Assembly (NCBI GenBank): GCA_905618925.1
Contig: CAJQTG010000003.1
Span: 62,001 to 126,000, forward strand
Origin: an uncultured Candidatus Thioglobus sp.
Lineage (GTDB): Bacteria > Pseudomonadota > Gammaproteobacteria > PS1 > Pseudothioglobaceae
Length of the DNA: 64,000 nucleotides
Direction: 5' to 3'
A program made the position numbers and the translations under genes. Every line of letters starts with the position of its first letter. Position 1 is the stretch's first letter. The notes beneath the pieces are model-generated. The model saw only the letters and a list, made by a program, of their open reading frames with translations, did no database searches and was not told where the DNA came from. Below are positions 55,317 to 64,000 of this stretch, piece after piece.

Positions 55317-56672
55317 TTATGCGTTAGCTAATTGGCGTAATTTTTTTGCTGCGCTACTATGGCGATTGATTAATTCAGACTCATCCTTTCCAATAATCTT
55401 TCCATTGGCAACTTTCCACCAGCCAGCAATCATAACTCTATCTGCTTTTTGTGCGCCGCACAGAAGTAGTGCTGCTAAAGAGTCATGGCTACCCGAGAAT
55501 CTCAGCTCATCTAACTTAAATAATGCCAAGTCCGCCTGCTTTCCAATCGAAATCTCACCAATATCATTTCTGCCTAAAAGCGCTGCCGAACCTTTGGTTG
55601 CCCAATCATATGCCTTCTGATGGGTGATCTTTGAGGCGCCATAACGCAAACGCTGTAAATACATTGCCTGCCTAAGTTCAGCAATCATATTGGACCCATC
55701 GTTAGATGCAGAGCCATCAACGCCAAGTCCAATAATAGAGCCAGCCTCTTCAAGCTCAAGACTATGACAAATGCCAGAAGCTAGCATCATGTTGGAGGTT
55801 GGGCAGTGGCAAATACCAACTCCAGATTGTCCTAATTTCTTGATTTCATCTTTATTGAAGTGTATTCCATGAGCAAGCCAAGTTCGATTAGATAGCCAGC
55901 CAACACTTTCAAGATAGTCAACAGTTCTTAAGCCAAACTTTTCTAAACAAAAATTTTCTTCATCTATCGTCTCTGCCAGGTGGGTATGCAAACGAACGTC
56001 ATACTGCTGAGCAAGATTTGCAGTTTCTATCATCAAGTCAGTAGTCACTGAAAAAGGAGAGCAAGGAGCCAAAGCAATTTGAGTCATCGCACCCTCTTTA
56101 CTATCGTGATATGTTTTAATTAGCCTTTCACTATCAATTAATATATCTTGTTTTGTTTGAACAACAGACTGAGGAGGCAGGCCACCATCTTTTTCTCCAA
56201 GACTCATAGAGCCTCTCGTTAAAACAACACGCATACCAAGCTTTTGAGCCTCTTCAACCTGTATATCTATAGCATTTTCAAGTTGGCTTGGGAACAAATA
56301 GTGATGATCACTCGCAGTAGTGCAACCAGAAAGAAGAAGTTCAGACAGAGCAAGCTCTGTTGAAACAGCGAGCATCTCAGGCTGAATATGTGCCCAAACC
56401 TTATAGAGACTCTTAAGCCAAGGAAAAAGCTCTTTATTAAGGGCCTCAGGATAAGCACGAGTTAGAGTTTGATAAAAGTGATGATGGGTATTAATCAACC
56501 CAGGAAGAACAACGCTATCACTAGCATCATAAATTTCATCGATATGAGATTTTGGACTAGAGCCTAGAGGAACTAATTCAATAATTTTTGGACCATTGAC
56601 GACGATACCTCCATCACTATCTTCTGCAAATATAGCTAGAGGATTTTTAATCCAAATTACTTTATGACTCAT
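55317..56672 (-). CDS. 8-oxoguanine deaminase-type amidohydrolase
   Basis: A 451-aa metal-dependent hydrolase of the TrzN/AtzA superfamily. LINTHHHFYQTLTRA supplies the HxH ligands, with TASDHHYLFP, HTHLAETIDEE and GLGVDGSASNDGSNM for the remaining metal and catalytic residues. This combination matches 8-oxoguanine deaminase (Pseudomonas Pa0142 type), which turns 8-oxoguanine to urate. Related guanine or cytosine deaminases are the alternatives. It is immediately upstream of umuDC on the same strand. Confidence 0.82.
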   Translation of the reverse strand: MSHKVIWIKNPLAIFAEDSDGGIVVNGPKIIELVPLGSSPKSHIDEIYDASDSVVLPGLINTHHHFYQTLTRAYPEALNKELFPWLKSLYKVWAHIQPEMLAVSTELALSELLLSGCTTASDHHYLFPSQLENAIDIQVEEAQKLGMRVVLTRGSMSLGEKDGGLPPQSVVQTKQDILIDSERLIKTYHDSKEGAMTQIALAPCSPFSVTTDLMIETANLAQQYDVRLHTHLAETIDEENFCLEKFGLRTVDYLESVGWLSNRTWLAHGIHFNKDEIKKLGQSGVGICHCPTSNMMLASGICHSLELEEAGSIIGLGVDGSASNDGSNMIAELRQAMYLQRLRYGASKITHQKAYDWATKGSAALLGRNDIGEISIGKQADLALFKLDELRFSGSHDSLAALLLCGAQKADRVMIAGWWKVANGKIIGKDESELINRHSSAAKKLRQLANA

Positions 56673-56721
56673 ACTGGTTAAATAATATTAGATTTTTAAA
56701 GATTTGATTGATGATACACAA

Positions 56722-57744
56722 TCAAGACATAAGTGATATTCCATTTATATCAAACCAATGCATATCACTCAAATTAAATCCAGTGTTGACAGATTGTTTA
56801 GATGTAATCTCAGTTTGGTTGTTTAATTTAATAGAAAGCTCCTGTCCTTCAATAGTTTCACCATAAAGATAGCTATCAGACCCTAACTGCTCAATACTTC
56901 TAACCATCAAAGGGAGAGAGTTCTCTTCTTTGATTGTAAGATGCTCTGGTCTTACTCCAAAAGTGAATGCATCCTTAGGTGCTAGTTTTTTGATTTTCTC
57001 TGGAAGAGACGAATACTTTAAAAAATTCATTTTTGGCGAGCCAATAAATCCAGCCACAAATAAATTAGCAGGTTTATTATATAAATCTAGAGGGGCTCCA
57101 ATCTGCTCAATAATACCATCATGCATTACAACGATTTTATCAGCCATTGTCATTGCCTCAATTTGGTCATGAGTAACGTAGACCATTGTGTTCCCAAGTC
57201 TAGCATGTAAAGCTTTCAATTCAACGCGAGTAGCAACGCGCAACTCAGCATCTAGATTTGATAATGGCTCATCAAACAAATAGATTGAAGGCTCACGAAC
57301 TATAGCTCTTCCAATCGCAACTCGCTGCATTTGTCCACCAGAAAGTTGACCAGGCTTCCTCTTTAAATAATCTTCCATTCTAAGCTGTTTAGCGGCTTTA
57401 ATTATTCTTTGATCAATCTCCACCTTATCAAGCTTAAGATTTTCAAGACCAAATGCAAGATTTTGGCGAACAGTCATATGCGGATATAGCGCATAAGATT
57501 GAAAAACCATTGCAAGCCCTCTTTTAGAGGCAGAAATATTATTGACCTCAGTATCATCAATAAGTATTGATCCACTAGTAATAACTTCAAGACCAGCAAT
57601 CATTCTAAGAAGGGTTGATTTTCCACAGCCTGATGGTCCTAACAAAACTGTAAATGATTTTTCTGGAACAACAAAAGAAACATCCTTAACGGCTTCTATT
57701 TCACCCCAGCTTTTAGATAGGTTTTTTACTTCAATTGAACTCAT
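56722..57744 (-). CDS. Orphan UgpC/MalK-type ABC ATPase
   Basis: A 340-aa CUT1-type ATPase with Walker A GPSGCGKST, signature LSGGQMQR, Walker B IYLFDEPLSNLDAE, and a TOBE domain ending early (GVRPEHLTI onward), shorter than its two paralogues in this window. No permease or binding protein adjoins it. It overlaps the DeoR-family regulator by four bases, so it belongs to the glycerol-phosphate regulon by position. It may energise a Ugp-like or glycerol importer encoded elsewhere, perhaps past the right edge. Confidence 0.9.
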   Translation of the reverse strand: MSSIEVKNLSKSWGEIEAVKDVSFVVPEKSFTVLLGPSGCGKSTLLRMIAGLEVITSGSILIDDTEVNNISASKRGLAMVFQSYALYPHMTVRQNLAFGLENLKLDKVEIDQRIIKAAKQLRMEDYLKRKPGQLSGGQMQRVAIGRAIVREPSIYLFDEPLSNLDAELRVATRVELKALHARLGNTMVYVTHDQIEAMTMADKIVVMHDGIIEQIGAPLDLYNKPANLFVAGFIGSPKMNFLKYSSLPEKIKKLAPKDAFTFGVRPEHLTIKEENSLPLMVRSIEQLGSDSYLYGETIEGQELSIKLNNQTEITSKQSVNTGFNLSDMHWFDINGISLMS

Positions 57745-58514
57745 AATTCTTCCTTCTCACAAATAATTAGTTCTGATTCAGAATCATTCAAAATCTGGCA
57801 TATCTCTTTAGGTGGCTCTTGATCACATATAACTTTTGACACATCTTGAATTTGTCCACCACGAACATGTGCAGAACGACCAAACTTTTCGTGATCTAAA
57901 ACCAAAAGACTTTCACGTGAGTTATTAAGTATCACCCTTCTAATCTGAACCTCTTCATCATCAAAGTCTAAAAGGACTCCATCCATATCAACTCCACCAA
58001 CACCAAATACGCTAAAGTCAGTCATGTAAGAACTAAAAAAGCTCTCTACAGGACTTCCAAGCATATCAAAATCTCCGCTTCGAATGCGGCCACCAGAGCA
58101 ATTAACTTCGAAAGTAGAGTTCGCACTTGCGGTTTGTGCAATTATTAAATTGTTTGTATAAATCTTTAAATCTTTATGTCTTAAAAGTGCCCTCATAACC
58201 ATTTCAGGAGTGGTTCCAATTCCAAGGGATATTGAGCTACCATTTGGGATTAGTTTGGCAGCATGTTTTGCTATGGCTCTTTTAGCGACTCTGTTAAGAA
58301 CCTGCCTTGTTCCATAAGCAAGATTCCCTTCAGTTGATATGGACTCAACACCACCATGTTTTCGCCTTGCCTGGCCAAAATCACAAAGTGCATTTATATC
58401 CCTTCTAACTGTTTGAGTAGTAATGTCAAATCTCTCAGCCAGAGTCTCAACAGTAATAAATTCTTCTTGACGAAGAAGATCTGAGATTTCAGCTTGTCGA
58501 GCAGTTAAATCCAT
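57741..58514 (-). CDS. DeoR/GlpR-family transcriptional repressor
   Basis: A DeoR-family regulator with the N-terminal helix-turn-helix (FITVETLAERFDITTQTVRRDIN) and a DeoR sensor domain (SISLGIGTTPEMVMRAL, GGRIRSGDFDMLG) that binds a phosphorylated sugar. The track start is a TTG. The ATG at 58514 (MDLTARQAEI) fits the family better, giving 257 aa. Next to glpD and glpK, glycerol-3-phosphate is the likely inducer. Two palindromes in its upstream region are likely operators. It overlaps the UgpC-type gene by four bases. Confidence 0.9.
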   Translation of the reverse strand: MDLTARQAEISDLLRQEEFITVETLAERFDITTQTVRRDINALCDFGQARRKHGGVESISTEGNLAYGTRQVLNRVAKRAIAKHAAKLIPNGSSISLGIGTTPEMVMRALLRHKDLKIYTNNLIIAQTASANSTFEVNCSGGRIRSGDFDMLGSPVESFFSSYMTDFSVFGVGGVDMDGVLLDFDDEEVQIRRVILNNSRESLLVLDHEKFGRSAHVRGGQIQDVSKVICDQEPPKEICQILNDSESELIICEKEEL

Positions 58515-58529
58515 TTTTATAACCAAAAA

Positions 58530-58543
58530 AGTTCATTTGAACT
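58530..58543. promoter_or_regulatory. Candidate DeoR/GlpR operator 1
   Basis: AGTTCATTTGAACT is a palindrome with six-base arms and a two-base centre, 15 bases upstream of the regulator ATG and just after a TAGAAT -10-like box on the minus strand (58547-58552). It suits autoregulation. Confidence 0.65.
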
Positions 58544-58652
58544 ATGATTCTACCATAATACTATTGATTTGAATATTATTTTTAATTACAAGAATATATT
58601 TCACTAATAATCGCATAAATACTGGTTAATTATGATAAAATATCAACATAAT

Positions 58653-58666
58653 TGTTCATATGAACA
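58653..58666. promoter_or_regulatory. Candidate DeoR/GlpR operator 2
   Basis: TGTTCATATGAACA is a perfect 14-bp palindrome, with GTTCAT-TGAAC shared with operator 1 and TGTTC/GAACA half-sites like E. coli GlpR sites. It abuts a plus-strand TATAAT (58667-58672), so a bound repressor would block the HAD-glpD-Na/Pi transcript. Confidence 0.7.
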
Positions 58667-58763
58667 TATAATTAAAAAAGTCTTTATTTATTGCATTATT
58701 GCTCAAGTATTTATATTAATAAGACAAATCTAATCACTTACTACTAAAGAATTAGGAGAACAA

Positions 58764-59555
58764 ATGGATAATATTTCCGCTATGTCTAAGCAGCAACTGA
58801 ATGAGGTAAAAATCATTCTTACAGATATAGACGACACATTGACTACTAATGGGAGGCTAAAAAGTAATGCTTATAGCGCTCTAGAGAATTTATCAAATTC
58901 TGGCTTTATAGTTATTCCAGTAACGGGTCGATGTGCAGGTTGGTGTGATCACATTGCCAGAATGTGGCCAGTTAATGGTGTGGTTGGAGAGAATGGTGCT
59001 TTTTTCTTTAGTTATAATCATCAAGCTAAAAAAATGCAGCAAACTTATTGTCAGACTTCAAAAGAGCGAAAAGAGAATCATCTAGCTCTTCATGATATTA
59101 AAAATTCCATCCTTAAAAACGTCTCTGGATCTGCGTTAGCTTCTGACCAGGATTATAGACATACAGACCTAGCTATTGATTTTGCTGAAGACGTATCACT
59201 ATTATCATCTGAGAAGATTAAAGATATTGTCAAAATTGCTGAAAATGCTGGCGCAATTGCAAAGGTTAGTTCAATCCATGTGAATTGTTGGATTGGAAGC
59301 CACAATAAACTATCGACAAGCCTATCAACACTGGATCAAGTATTTGGGATCAGTAAATCAAATATACAAAATGAAGTTCTCTTTATTGGTGACTCGCCAA
59401 ATGACTCAATGATGTTCGATTATTTCGCTAAATCGGTTGGAGTAGCGAATGTTATGGATTTTATTGATGAATTAAATCAACCACCAAAATATATAACATC
59501 AAAGCACTCAGGTGAAGGTTTTGTTGAGCTTGCTAATTTTCTTTTAAGGAGATAG
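58764..59555 (+). CDS. HAD-family phosphatase (IIB/sucrose-phosphatase-like)
   Basis: A 263-aa HAD hydrolase with the catalytic DxD in LTDIDDTLTTNG, a cap domain of the IIB type (residues about 85-195), the motif III lysine and the motif IV GDSPNDSMMF. The closest families are sucrose-6-phosphate and mannosyl-3-phosphoglycerate phosphatases and Cof-like enzymes. It is first in an operon with glpD and a Na/Pi transporter, behind a GlpR-like operator, so a glycerol-phosphate or glycosyl-phosphate ester is a plausible substrate. That is inference. Confidence 0.82.
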   Translation: MDNISAMSKQQLNEVKIILTDIDDTLTTNGRLKSNAYSALENLSNSGFIVIPVTGRCAGWCDHIARMWPVNGVVGENGAFFFSYNHQAKKMQQTYCQTSKERKENHLALHDIKNSILKNVSGSALASDQDYRHTDLAIDFAEDVSLLSSEKIKDIVKIAENAGAIAKVSSIHVNCWIGSHNKLSTSLSTLDQVFGISKSNIQNEVLFIGDSPNDSMMFDYFAKSVGVANVMDFIDELNQPPKYITSKHSGEGFVELANFLLRR

Positions 59556-59583
59556 TTTTTTTAAACTTATTTGTTCAAAATAA

Positions 59584-61149
59584 ATGTCAAATATAAACGA
59601 TAAAATTTATGATGTATTTATAGCTGGTGGAGGCATTAATGGTGTTGGAGTAGCTCGAGATGCTGCTGGGCGAGGTTACTCAGTATGTCTATGCGAAATG
59701 AATGACTTTGCTTCTGGTACTTCATCATCTTCTACTAAACTCATTCATGGAGGCCTTCGTTATCTTGAGCACTATAAGTTTCGCCTAGTTCAGGAGTCTC
59801 TAAAGGAGCGTGAAATTTTATTAAAGATGGCGCCCCATATAATTTGGCCAATGAGATTTATTCTTCCTCACACAAAAGGAATGAGGCCCAGGTGGTTCTT
59901 AAGATTGGGATTAGCAATTTACGACCACTTAGGACATAGAAAAATTTTACCGGGCACAAGCAGTGTAAATCTTGCCGGTCAAAAAGCAAACTCACCACTT
60001 AAAGAGACATTTAAGTCTGGGTTTGAGTATTCAGATTGCTGGGTAGATGATTCTAGGCTGGTTATATTAAACGCAGTTGATGCCGCATCAAAAGGAGCAT
60101 CATTAAGAAACTACACCAAGGTAACAAATGCAACTAGCTCCAATGGCTTGTGGACAATCTCCACAAAAAATTCCTTAAGTGGTAAAGTAGGGGTTATTAA
60201 GGCAAAGTCCTTTGTTAATGCCTCTGGACCATGGGTTGACGAGGTTTTAAAAGAATCTTTTAAAGTTAAAGATTCAAAAAATGTTCGCCTTGTCAGGGGA
60301 AGTCATATTGTTGTAAACAAACTATATGAGGGAGACAAGTCATATATCTGCCAAAATAAAGATGGGCGTATTTTCTTTATAATTCCATATGAAGATAATT
60401 TCACAATGATTGGTACAACAGATATTGATCATGGTGAGTCGGCTGATCAAGTAAAAATAAGTGAGGATGAAAAAACCTATATTTGTGAGTCAGCAAGTAG
60501 TTACTTAAAAAAAGAAATCACAACTAAAGACATTGTCTGGAGTTATTCAGGTGTGAGACCGCTCTATGACGATGGCGCAAGTAAAGCTCAAGAGGCAACT
60601 AGAGATTATGTTGTCTCAGCTAAAGAATACAACTACTCGTTGATGATTAATATTTTTGGCGGAAAAATTACAACTTTCCGTAGATTGTCAGAAACGATTC
60701 TTAGTCATATTGAAAATTTTCTTGGTAAACGAGGCAAGTCATGGACTGAAAATTCTCGTCTTCCTGGGGGAGACATCAAAGTCGCAACTCTTTCTGAATT
60801 TGAAGCCAAGCTAAAAAGTAAATATAGCTTCTTTACAAATGAACTCATAAGAAGACTTGCTAGATCATACGGAGAGATTTCTTTTGATATTTTTGGTGAT
60901 GCTGATAGTTTAGACTCATTAGGTGAAAATTTTGGAGCCGGATTATATGAAGCTGAAGTTAAATATTTAATTAATAAGGAATGGGCTAGGTCTTCAGATG
61001 ATATTCTTTTTAGGCGCTCAAAGCTTGGATTATTACTCTCCGAGACAGAAGTAGAAAACCTTAACTTATTTTTGAAAAATTACAATACAAAATCACAATC
61101 CTTTGAAAACATTGCATCTTCAGAGAATCAGGAGACTATTTCGGCATGA
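59584..61149 (+). CDS. glpD: Glycerol-3-phosphate dehydrogenase (FAD, aerobic)
   Basis: A membrane-associated flavoprotein oxidising sn-glycerol-3-phosphate to dihydroxyacetone phosphate with electrons to quinone. IAGGGINGVGVARDAAGRG is the FAD motif. SSSTKLIHGGLRYLE and the later FFIIPYEDNFTMIGTTD are signatures, and the C-terminal helical domain completes 521 aa (E. coli 501). It lies 28 bases after the HAD gene and overlaps the next gene by four bases. Confidence 0.96.
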   Translation: MSNINDKIYDVFIAGGGINGVGVARDAAGRGYSVCLCEMNDFASGTSSSSTKLIHGGLRYLEHYKFRLVQESLKEREILLKMAPHIIWPMRFILPHTKGMRPRWFLRLGLAIYDHLGHRKILPGTSSVNLAGQKANSPLKETFKSGFEYSDCWVDDSRLVILNAVDAASKGASLRNYTKVTNATSSNGLWTISTKNSLSGKVGVIKAKSFVNASGPWVDEVLKESFKVKDSKNVRLVRGSHIVVNKLYEGDKSYICQNKDGRIFFIIPYEDNFTMIGTTDIDHGESADQVKISEDEKTYICESASSYLKKEITTKDIVWSYSGVRPLYDDGASKAQEATRDYVVSAKEYNYSLMINIFGGKITTFRRLSETILSHIENFLGKRGKSWTENSRLPGGDIKVATLSEFEAKLKSKYSFFTNELIRRLARSYGEISFDIFGDADSLDSLGENFGAGLYEAEVKYLINKEWARSSDDILFRRSKLGLLLSETEVENLNLFLKNYNTKSQSFENIASSENQETISA

Positions 61150-62783
61150 GTCTACTAATTGAACTTTTAGGATCAATTGCCCTTCTATTGTGGGGTCTTC
61201 GAATGGTTCGAACTGGAGTAATGCGCTCCTATGGTAACAACCTAAAGAGTTTAGCGCGGCGCTCAGAAGGTAAAACTTTACCTGCATTTACGTCGGGACT
61301 ATTAGTTGCAGCTTTGCTGCAAAGCAGCACAGCAGCCATTTTAATATCTGCCTCATTCGCTGGCCAGGGACTCATCAGTGTTGGCTCTGCTTTTATAACA
61401 ATGTTAGGAGCTGATGTTGGAACCTCAGTAGCAGTTCTTATTGCCTCTCAAAAATTTACGACACTTGCGCCATTACTTTTGGCAATTGGCGTTTTTGGTT
61501 TTATTGGCTCTAAAATTAATAAATGGCAAAATGTCTTTAGAGCAATCAGTGGGCTTGGTTTAATTTTATTTGCACTTTCATTAATCGCATCAACTGCAGG
61601 CGGCCTATCAGAACTTAAACAATTTACTGCGCTGTTAAATATATTTGAGGATCAGCCCGTATTCTTTATTCTTTTAGCATTAATACTGACTTATCTTTCA
61701 TACTCAAGCCTAGCAATTGTTTTACTCTCAGTAAGCTTTTTAGCAACAGGTGTAATTGGATTAAATGAAGGGCTATACTTAGTACTAGGTGCAAATTTAG
61801 GAAGCGGGATGCTTCCTCTTATCTCGAACTGGAGAGGATCCATACAAGAGCTGACGCCAGTATTAGCAAATCTTATTATAAGAGTAATCTGTATTTTAGC
61901 TTTCTATCCATTTGTTGACTTTGTTTCCACGTTTGGATTAAAGTTTGTATCTATTGAGTTATTTCCTGCAATTTACCATCTGTCTTTGAATTTGATCGTG
62001 GCTATTACTGGGGTTATATTTTCTAAAAATATCCTTGCACTTGCAACAAAAATGCTCTCTAATCTTGAGGACAAAGAGCTTAGTCAGCCTAGTTTTTTAG
62101 AGGCAAATAATTTTGCAATGCCAGCAATATCCCTTGCTAGTGCAAAACGTGAAGCGATTCATATGGCTGAGATTTCACAAAAAATGGTTGTCTCTTCACT
62201 AGCCGTTCTTCGAGATGACAATACCACTTTACGCAGTGAAGTGATTAAAAATGAAGACATAGTGGATAATATATTTGATTCAATCAAACTTTATATTGCA
62301 AGAATCTTACAAGAAGAATTAACGCCATTAGAGACCCAAAAAGCTTTAAATATCCTTAACTTTACAACAAATATGGAACATATTGGTGACATTATTAATA
62401 ACAGCTTAATGGATATTTCAGGGAAAAAAATTGATAAACATATACAGTTTTCAAAGGAAGGATTAAGTGAAATTATCTCTATACATGAGGTTGTTTGTTC
62501 AAATTATGATTTAGCTATTAATACCTTTGTCTCTGATGATTGTGAGCTTGCAAGAGTACTTTATGAGAAAAAACAAGAACTTTATAATCTTGAAAAACGC
62601 TCAGTCACTAAACATCTTCAAAGAATTGGAAAGGGCATTACTGATAGTTTAGAAACCAGCTCTATGCACATTGATGTTATTCGCGACTATAAGAAAGTAA
62701 ACAGTCTTTTATCTTCGGTAGCTTATCCAATTTTAATTGCTTCAGGTGAAATTCTAGAGTCCGGCTGGAAGCAAAAAATATAG
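61146..62783 (+). CDS. Na/Pi cotransporter with PhoU-like C-terminus
   Basis: A 545-aa NptA/YjbB-type protein. The N-terminal half has about eight transmembrane segments with the paired motifs ALLQSSTAAILISA and GANLGSGMLPLI of Na/Pi-II cotransporters. The C-terminal ~200 residues are a cytoplasmic PhoU-like helical domain. E. coli YjbB exports phosphate. In an operon with a phosphatase and G3P dehydrogenase it may balance phosphate freed from glycerol-phosphate. It overlaps glpD by four bases. Confidence 0.91.
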   Translation: MSLLIELLGSIALLLWGLRMVRTGVMRSYGNNLKSLARRSEGKTLPAFTSGLLVAALLQSSTAAILISASFAGQGLISVGSAFITMLGADVGTSVAVLIASQKFTTLAPLLLAIGVFGFIGSKINKWQNVFRAISGLGLILFALSLIASTAGGLSELKQFTALLNIFEDQPVFFILLALILTYLSYSSLAIVLLSVSFLATGVIGLNEGLYLVLGANLGSGMLPLISNWRGSIQELTPVLANLIIRVICILAFYPFVDFVSTFGLKFVSIELFPAIYHLSLNLIVAITGVIFSKNILALATKMLSNLEDKELSQPSFLEANNFAMPAISLASAKREAIHMAEISQKMVVSSLAVLRDDNTTLRSEVIKNEDIVDNIFDSIKLYIARILQEELTPLETQKALNILNFTTNMEHIGDIINNSLMDISGKKIDKHIQFSKEGLSEIISIHEVVCSNYDLAINTFVSDDCELARVLYEKKQELYNLEKRSVTKHLQRIGKGITDSLETSSMHIDVIRDYKKVNSLLSSVAYPILIASGEILESGWKQKI

Positions 62784-62794
62784 AGAATAGCTAG

Positions 62795-62812
62795 AAAAGA
62801 AATATTTCTTTT
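62795..62812. terminator. AT-rich palindrome between convergent genes
   Basis: AAAAGAAATATTTCTTTT is a perfect 18-bp palindrome ending at the glpK stop and lying after the Na/Pi gene. It could end transcripts from both sides, though the stem is nearly all A-T. Confidence 0.45.
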
Positions 62813-64000
62813 TTAAATAGGATGCTTATTAGAAAGAGTTCTACTAACAGCATCTTTCCAACCTGATAGTTTTTTCTCTCTATTCGAATCTGTCATTTTT
62901 GAATTAAATTGATTTTCAGTTTTCCACGATTTTGCAAATTCTTCAATTGGAGGATAAAAACCCATCTGCATTCCAGCAAAATAAGCCGCTCCCAAAGCAG
63001 TTGTTTCTAAATTTTTTGGGCGTTCAACAGGTAAATTAAGTAAATCTGCAAGCATCTGCATAGTCCAATTTGAAGCGGACATACCTCCGTCTACTCTAAT
63101 AGCGCTTAATTCATTATCTCCAAGGTCTTTTGAAATTGCATTTAAAAGATCACAAGTTTGATAACATACAGACTCTAGGGCAGCTTTTGTAATTTCTGCA
63201 GGACCTGTGTTTCTTGTCAGGCCAAATAAAGCACCCCGACAATCTGGGTCCCAATAAGGTGCGCCAAGTCCAACGAATGCAGGAACAAAATATACGTCTT
63301 CTTTTGGATTAGCCTTCATTGCCAAGATATCTGATTGATCGGCTTTATCTATAAACTCAAGCTTATCACGTAGCCACTGAACAGCAGCGCCAGCCACAAA
63401 AATTGACCCCTCAAGAGCGTAACAAGGCCTATTATTAATTTGATATGCAATTGTTGTTAATAATTTATTATTTGACTCAACTGCAGCCTCTCCAGTATTT
63501 ATTAAAACAAAACAACCAGTTCCATAGGTAGATTTAACCATGCCTGGCTTAAAACAGGCTTGGCCTACTAAAGCAGAGGGCTGATCACCAATTAAACTAC
63601 AGATAGGTATTTTAGAGCCAAAAAAAGATTTTTCAGTTTCACCAAAGTTTGATGCGCTATCGCACACGTTTGGTAGCATTGAGTTGGGAATATTAAAAAG
63701 TTTAAGTAAATCCTCATCCCAACAGCTTTCATGAATATTATATAAAAGAGTTCTAGATGCATTTGTAGCATCAGTTGAATGAACTTTTTTATTAGTTAAT
63801 CTCCATAGTAGAAAACTATCTATCGTTCCAAAAAGCAATTTACCAGCATTTGCCTTATCTCTAGCGCCATCAATACTGTCAAGAATCCAAGAGATTTTAG
63901 TAGCGCAAAAATATGGATCAAGTACAAGTCCAGTTTTTTTTGTAACATCTTTTTCATGACCAAGATCTCGGAGCTTTTGACATTCATCAGAAGTTCTTCT
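62813..64000 (-). CDS. glpK: Glycerol kinase, 5' end beyond the window
   Basis: The C-terminal ~395 residues of glycerol kinase, which phosphorylates glycerol at C3. The track starts at a TTG at 63838, but the open frame continues without a stop to base 64000 and reads [19 protein letters not shown], a standard internal GlpK segment, so the gene is truncated by the window and not internally initiated. [38 protein letters not shown] and [20 protein letters not shown] are family signatures. It converges with the Na/Pi gene and belongs to the glycerol-phosphate region. Confidence 0.96.
   Translation of the reverse strand, partial: RRTSDECQKLRDLGHEKDVTKKTGLVLDPYFCATKISWILDSIDGARDKANAGKLLFGTIDSFLLWRLTNKKVHSTDATNASRTLLYNIHESCWDEDLLKLFNIPNSMLPNVCDSASNFGETEKSFFGSKIPICSLIGDQPSALVGQACFKPGMVKSTYGTGCFVLINTGEAAVESNNKLLTTIAYQINNRPCYALEGSIFVAGAAVQWLRDKLEFIDKADQSDILAMKANPKEDVYFVPAFVGLGAPYWDPDCRGALFGLTRNTGPAEITKAALESVCYQTCDLLNAISKDLGDNELSAIRVDGGMSASNWTMQMLADLLNLPVERPKNLETTALGAAYFAGMQMGFYPPIEEFAKSWKTENQFNSKMTDSNREKKLSGWKDAVSRTLSNKHPI

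Noticed and set aside
62813-63838. A complete short glycerol kinase starting at a TTG
   Set aside because: The frame continues with recognisable GlpK sequence to the window edge, so the TTG is an internal leucine codon.
1-64000. CRISPR arrays, insertion sequences, prophage, rRNA
   Set aside because: No regularly spaced repeats, transposase or integrase frames, or rRNA-like stretches were seen in reading the window.

Overview
This window looks like the chromosome of a free-living, AT-rich marine gammaproteobacterium. The best guess is the SUP05/Arctic96BD-19 (Candidatus Thioglobus) group. The reasons are the low GC content, short intergenic gaps, a gammaproteobacterial isc operon whose IscR, IscU and Fdx have cysteines at the E. 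coli positions, a metG/apbC divergent pair, and a mixed set of sugar, glycerol and tricarboxylate uptake genes. The lineage is an inference from gene content, not a measured placement. I see no rRNA, insertion sequence, prophage, plasmid or CRISPR array. There is one tRNA gene.

Layout. 1-6.4 kb (+): the end of a peptide-type ABC ATPase, a gamma-glutamylcyclotransferase-fold protein, an unlisted 55-aa minus-strand ORF, ferredoxin FdxA, the threonine-degradation pair tdh-kbl, and an Atm1-type ABC exporter. 6.4-9.3 kb: tRNA-Ser(GGA) and metG (-), divergent from apbC/mrp (+) across an 18-bp perfect palindrome. 9.3-19.9 kb (-): a run reading ilvE, zf-CHCC protein, aroK, tolC-like, lpxL-like, cysE, then iscR-iscS-iscU-iscA-hscB-hscA-fdx and a DUF4396-like membrane protein. 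A strong promoter overlapping an IscR type-1-like site sits before iscR. 20-25.9 kb: M48 protease and rsgA (+); methyltransferase, slyD, a TIGR01777 epimerase and hemH (-); small CbiX/SirB-type chelatase (+).

25.9-42.9 kb is a sugar uptake and oxidation region. On the minus strand a solute-binding protein, two permeases, a MalK-type ATPase and a GH1 beta-glucosidase lead into gnd-zwf-pgl-cupin-glk. A divergent LacI-family gene faces a perfect 16-bp operator palindrome. A second, GtsABC-like glucose/mannose cassette lies just beyond. Both cassettes carry a terminator-like hairpin after the binding-protein gene and the same 8-nt overlap between permease genes.

43-50 kb holds a tripartite tricarboxylate transporter (tctCBA), a second TctC-like binding protein, and a divergent tctDE-like two-component pair. 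Two matching 11-bp-phased direct repeats mark candidate TctD sites. 50-53.2 kb (-) is a tightly overlapped operon of response regulator, sensor kinase and AGE-family sugar epimerase. 53.4-56.7 kb (-) has umuDC, with an unusual long UmuD, directly after an 8-oxoguanine-deaminase-type amidohydrolase. 56.7-64 kb is a glycerol-3-phosphate region: an orphan UgpC-type ATPase and a DeoR/GlpR-type regulator (-), then HAD phosphatase, glpD and a Na/Pi cotransporter (+), and glpK (-) cut by the right edge. Two similar palindromes flank the regulator's divergent promoter region.

Taken together, the genes describe import of glucose/mannose, glucosides, carboxylates and glycerol phosphate feeding the oxidative pentose phosphate route, with several local regulators. 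No wholly unknown multi-gene system stands out. The most novel leads are the epimerase built into a two-component operon, the second TctC beside its sensor kinase, the regulator-site pairs, the extended UmuD with an operator-like inverted repeat, and the 55-aa ORF.
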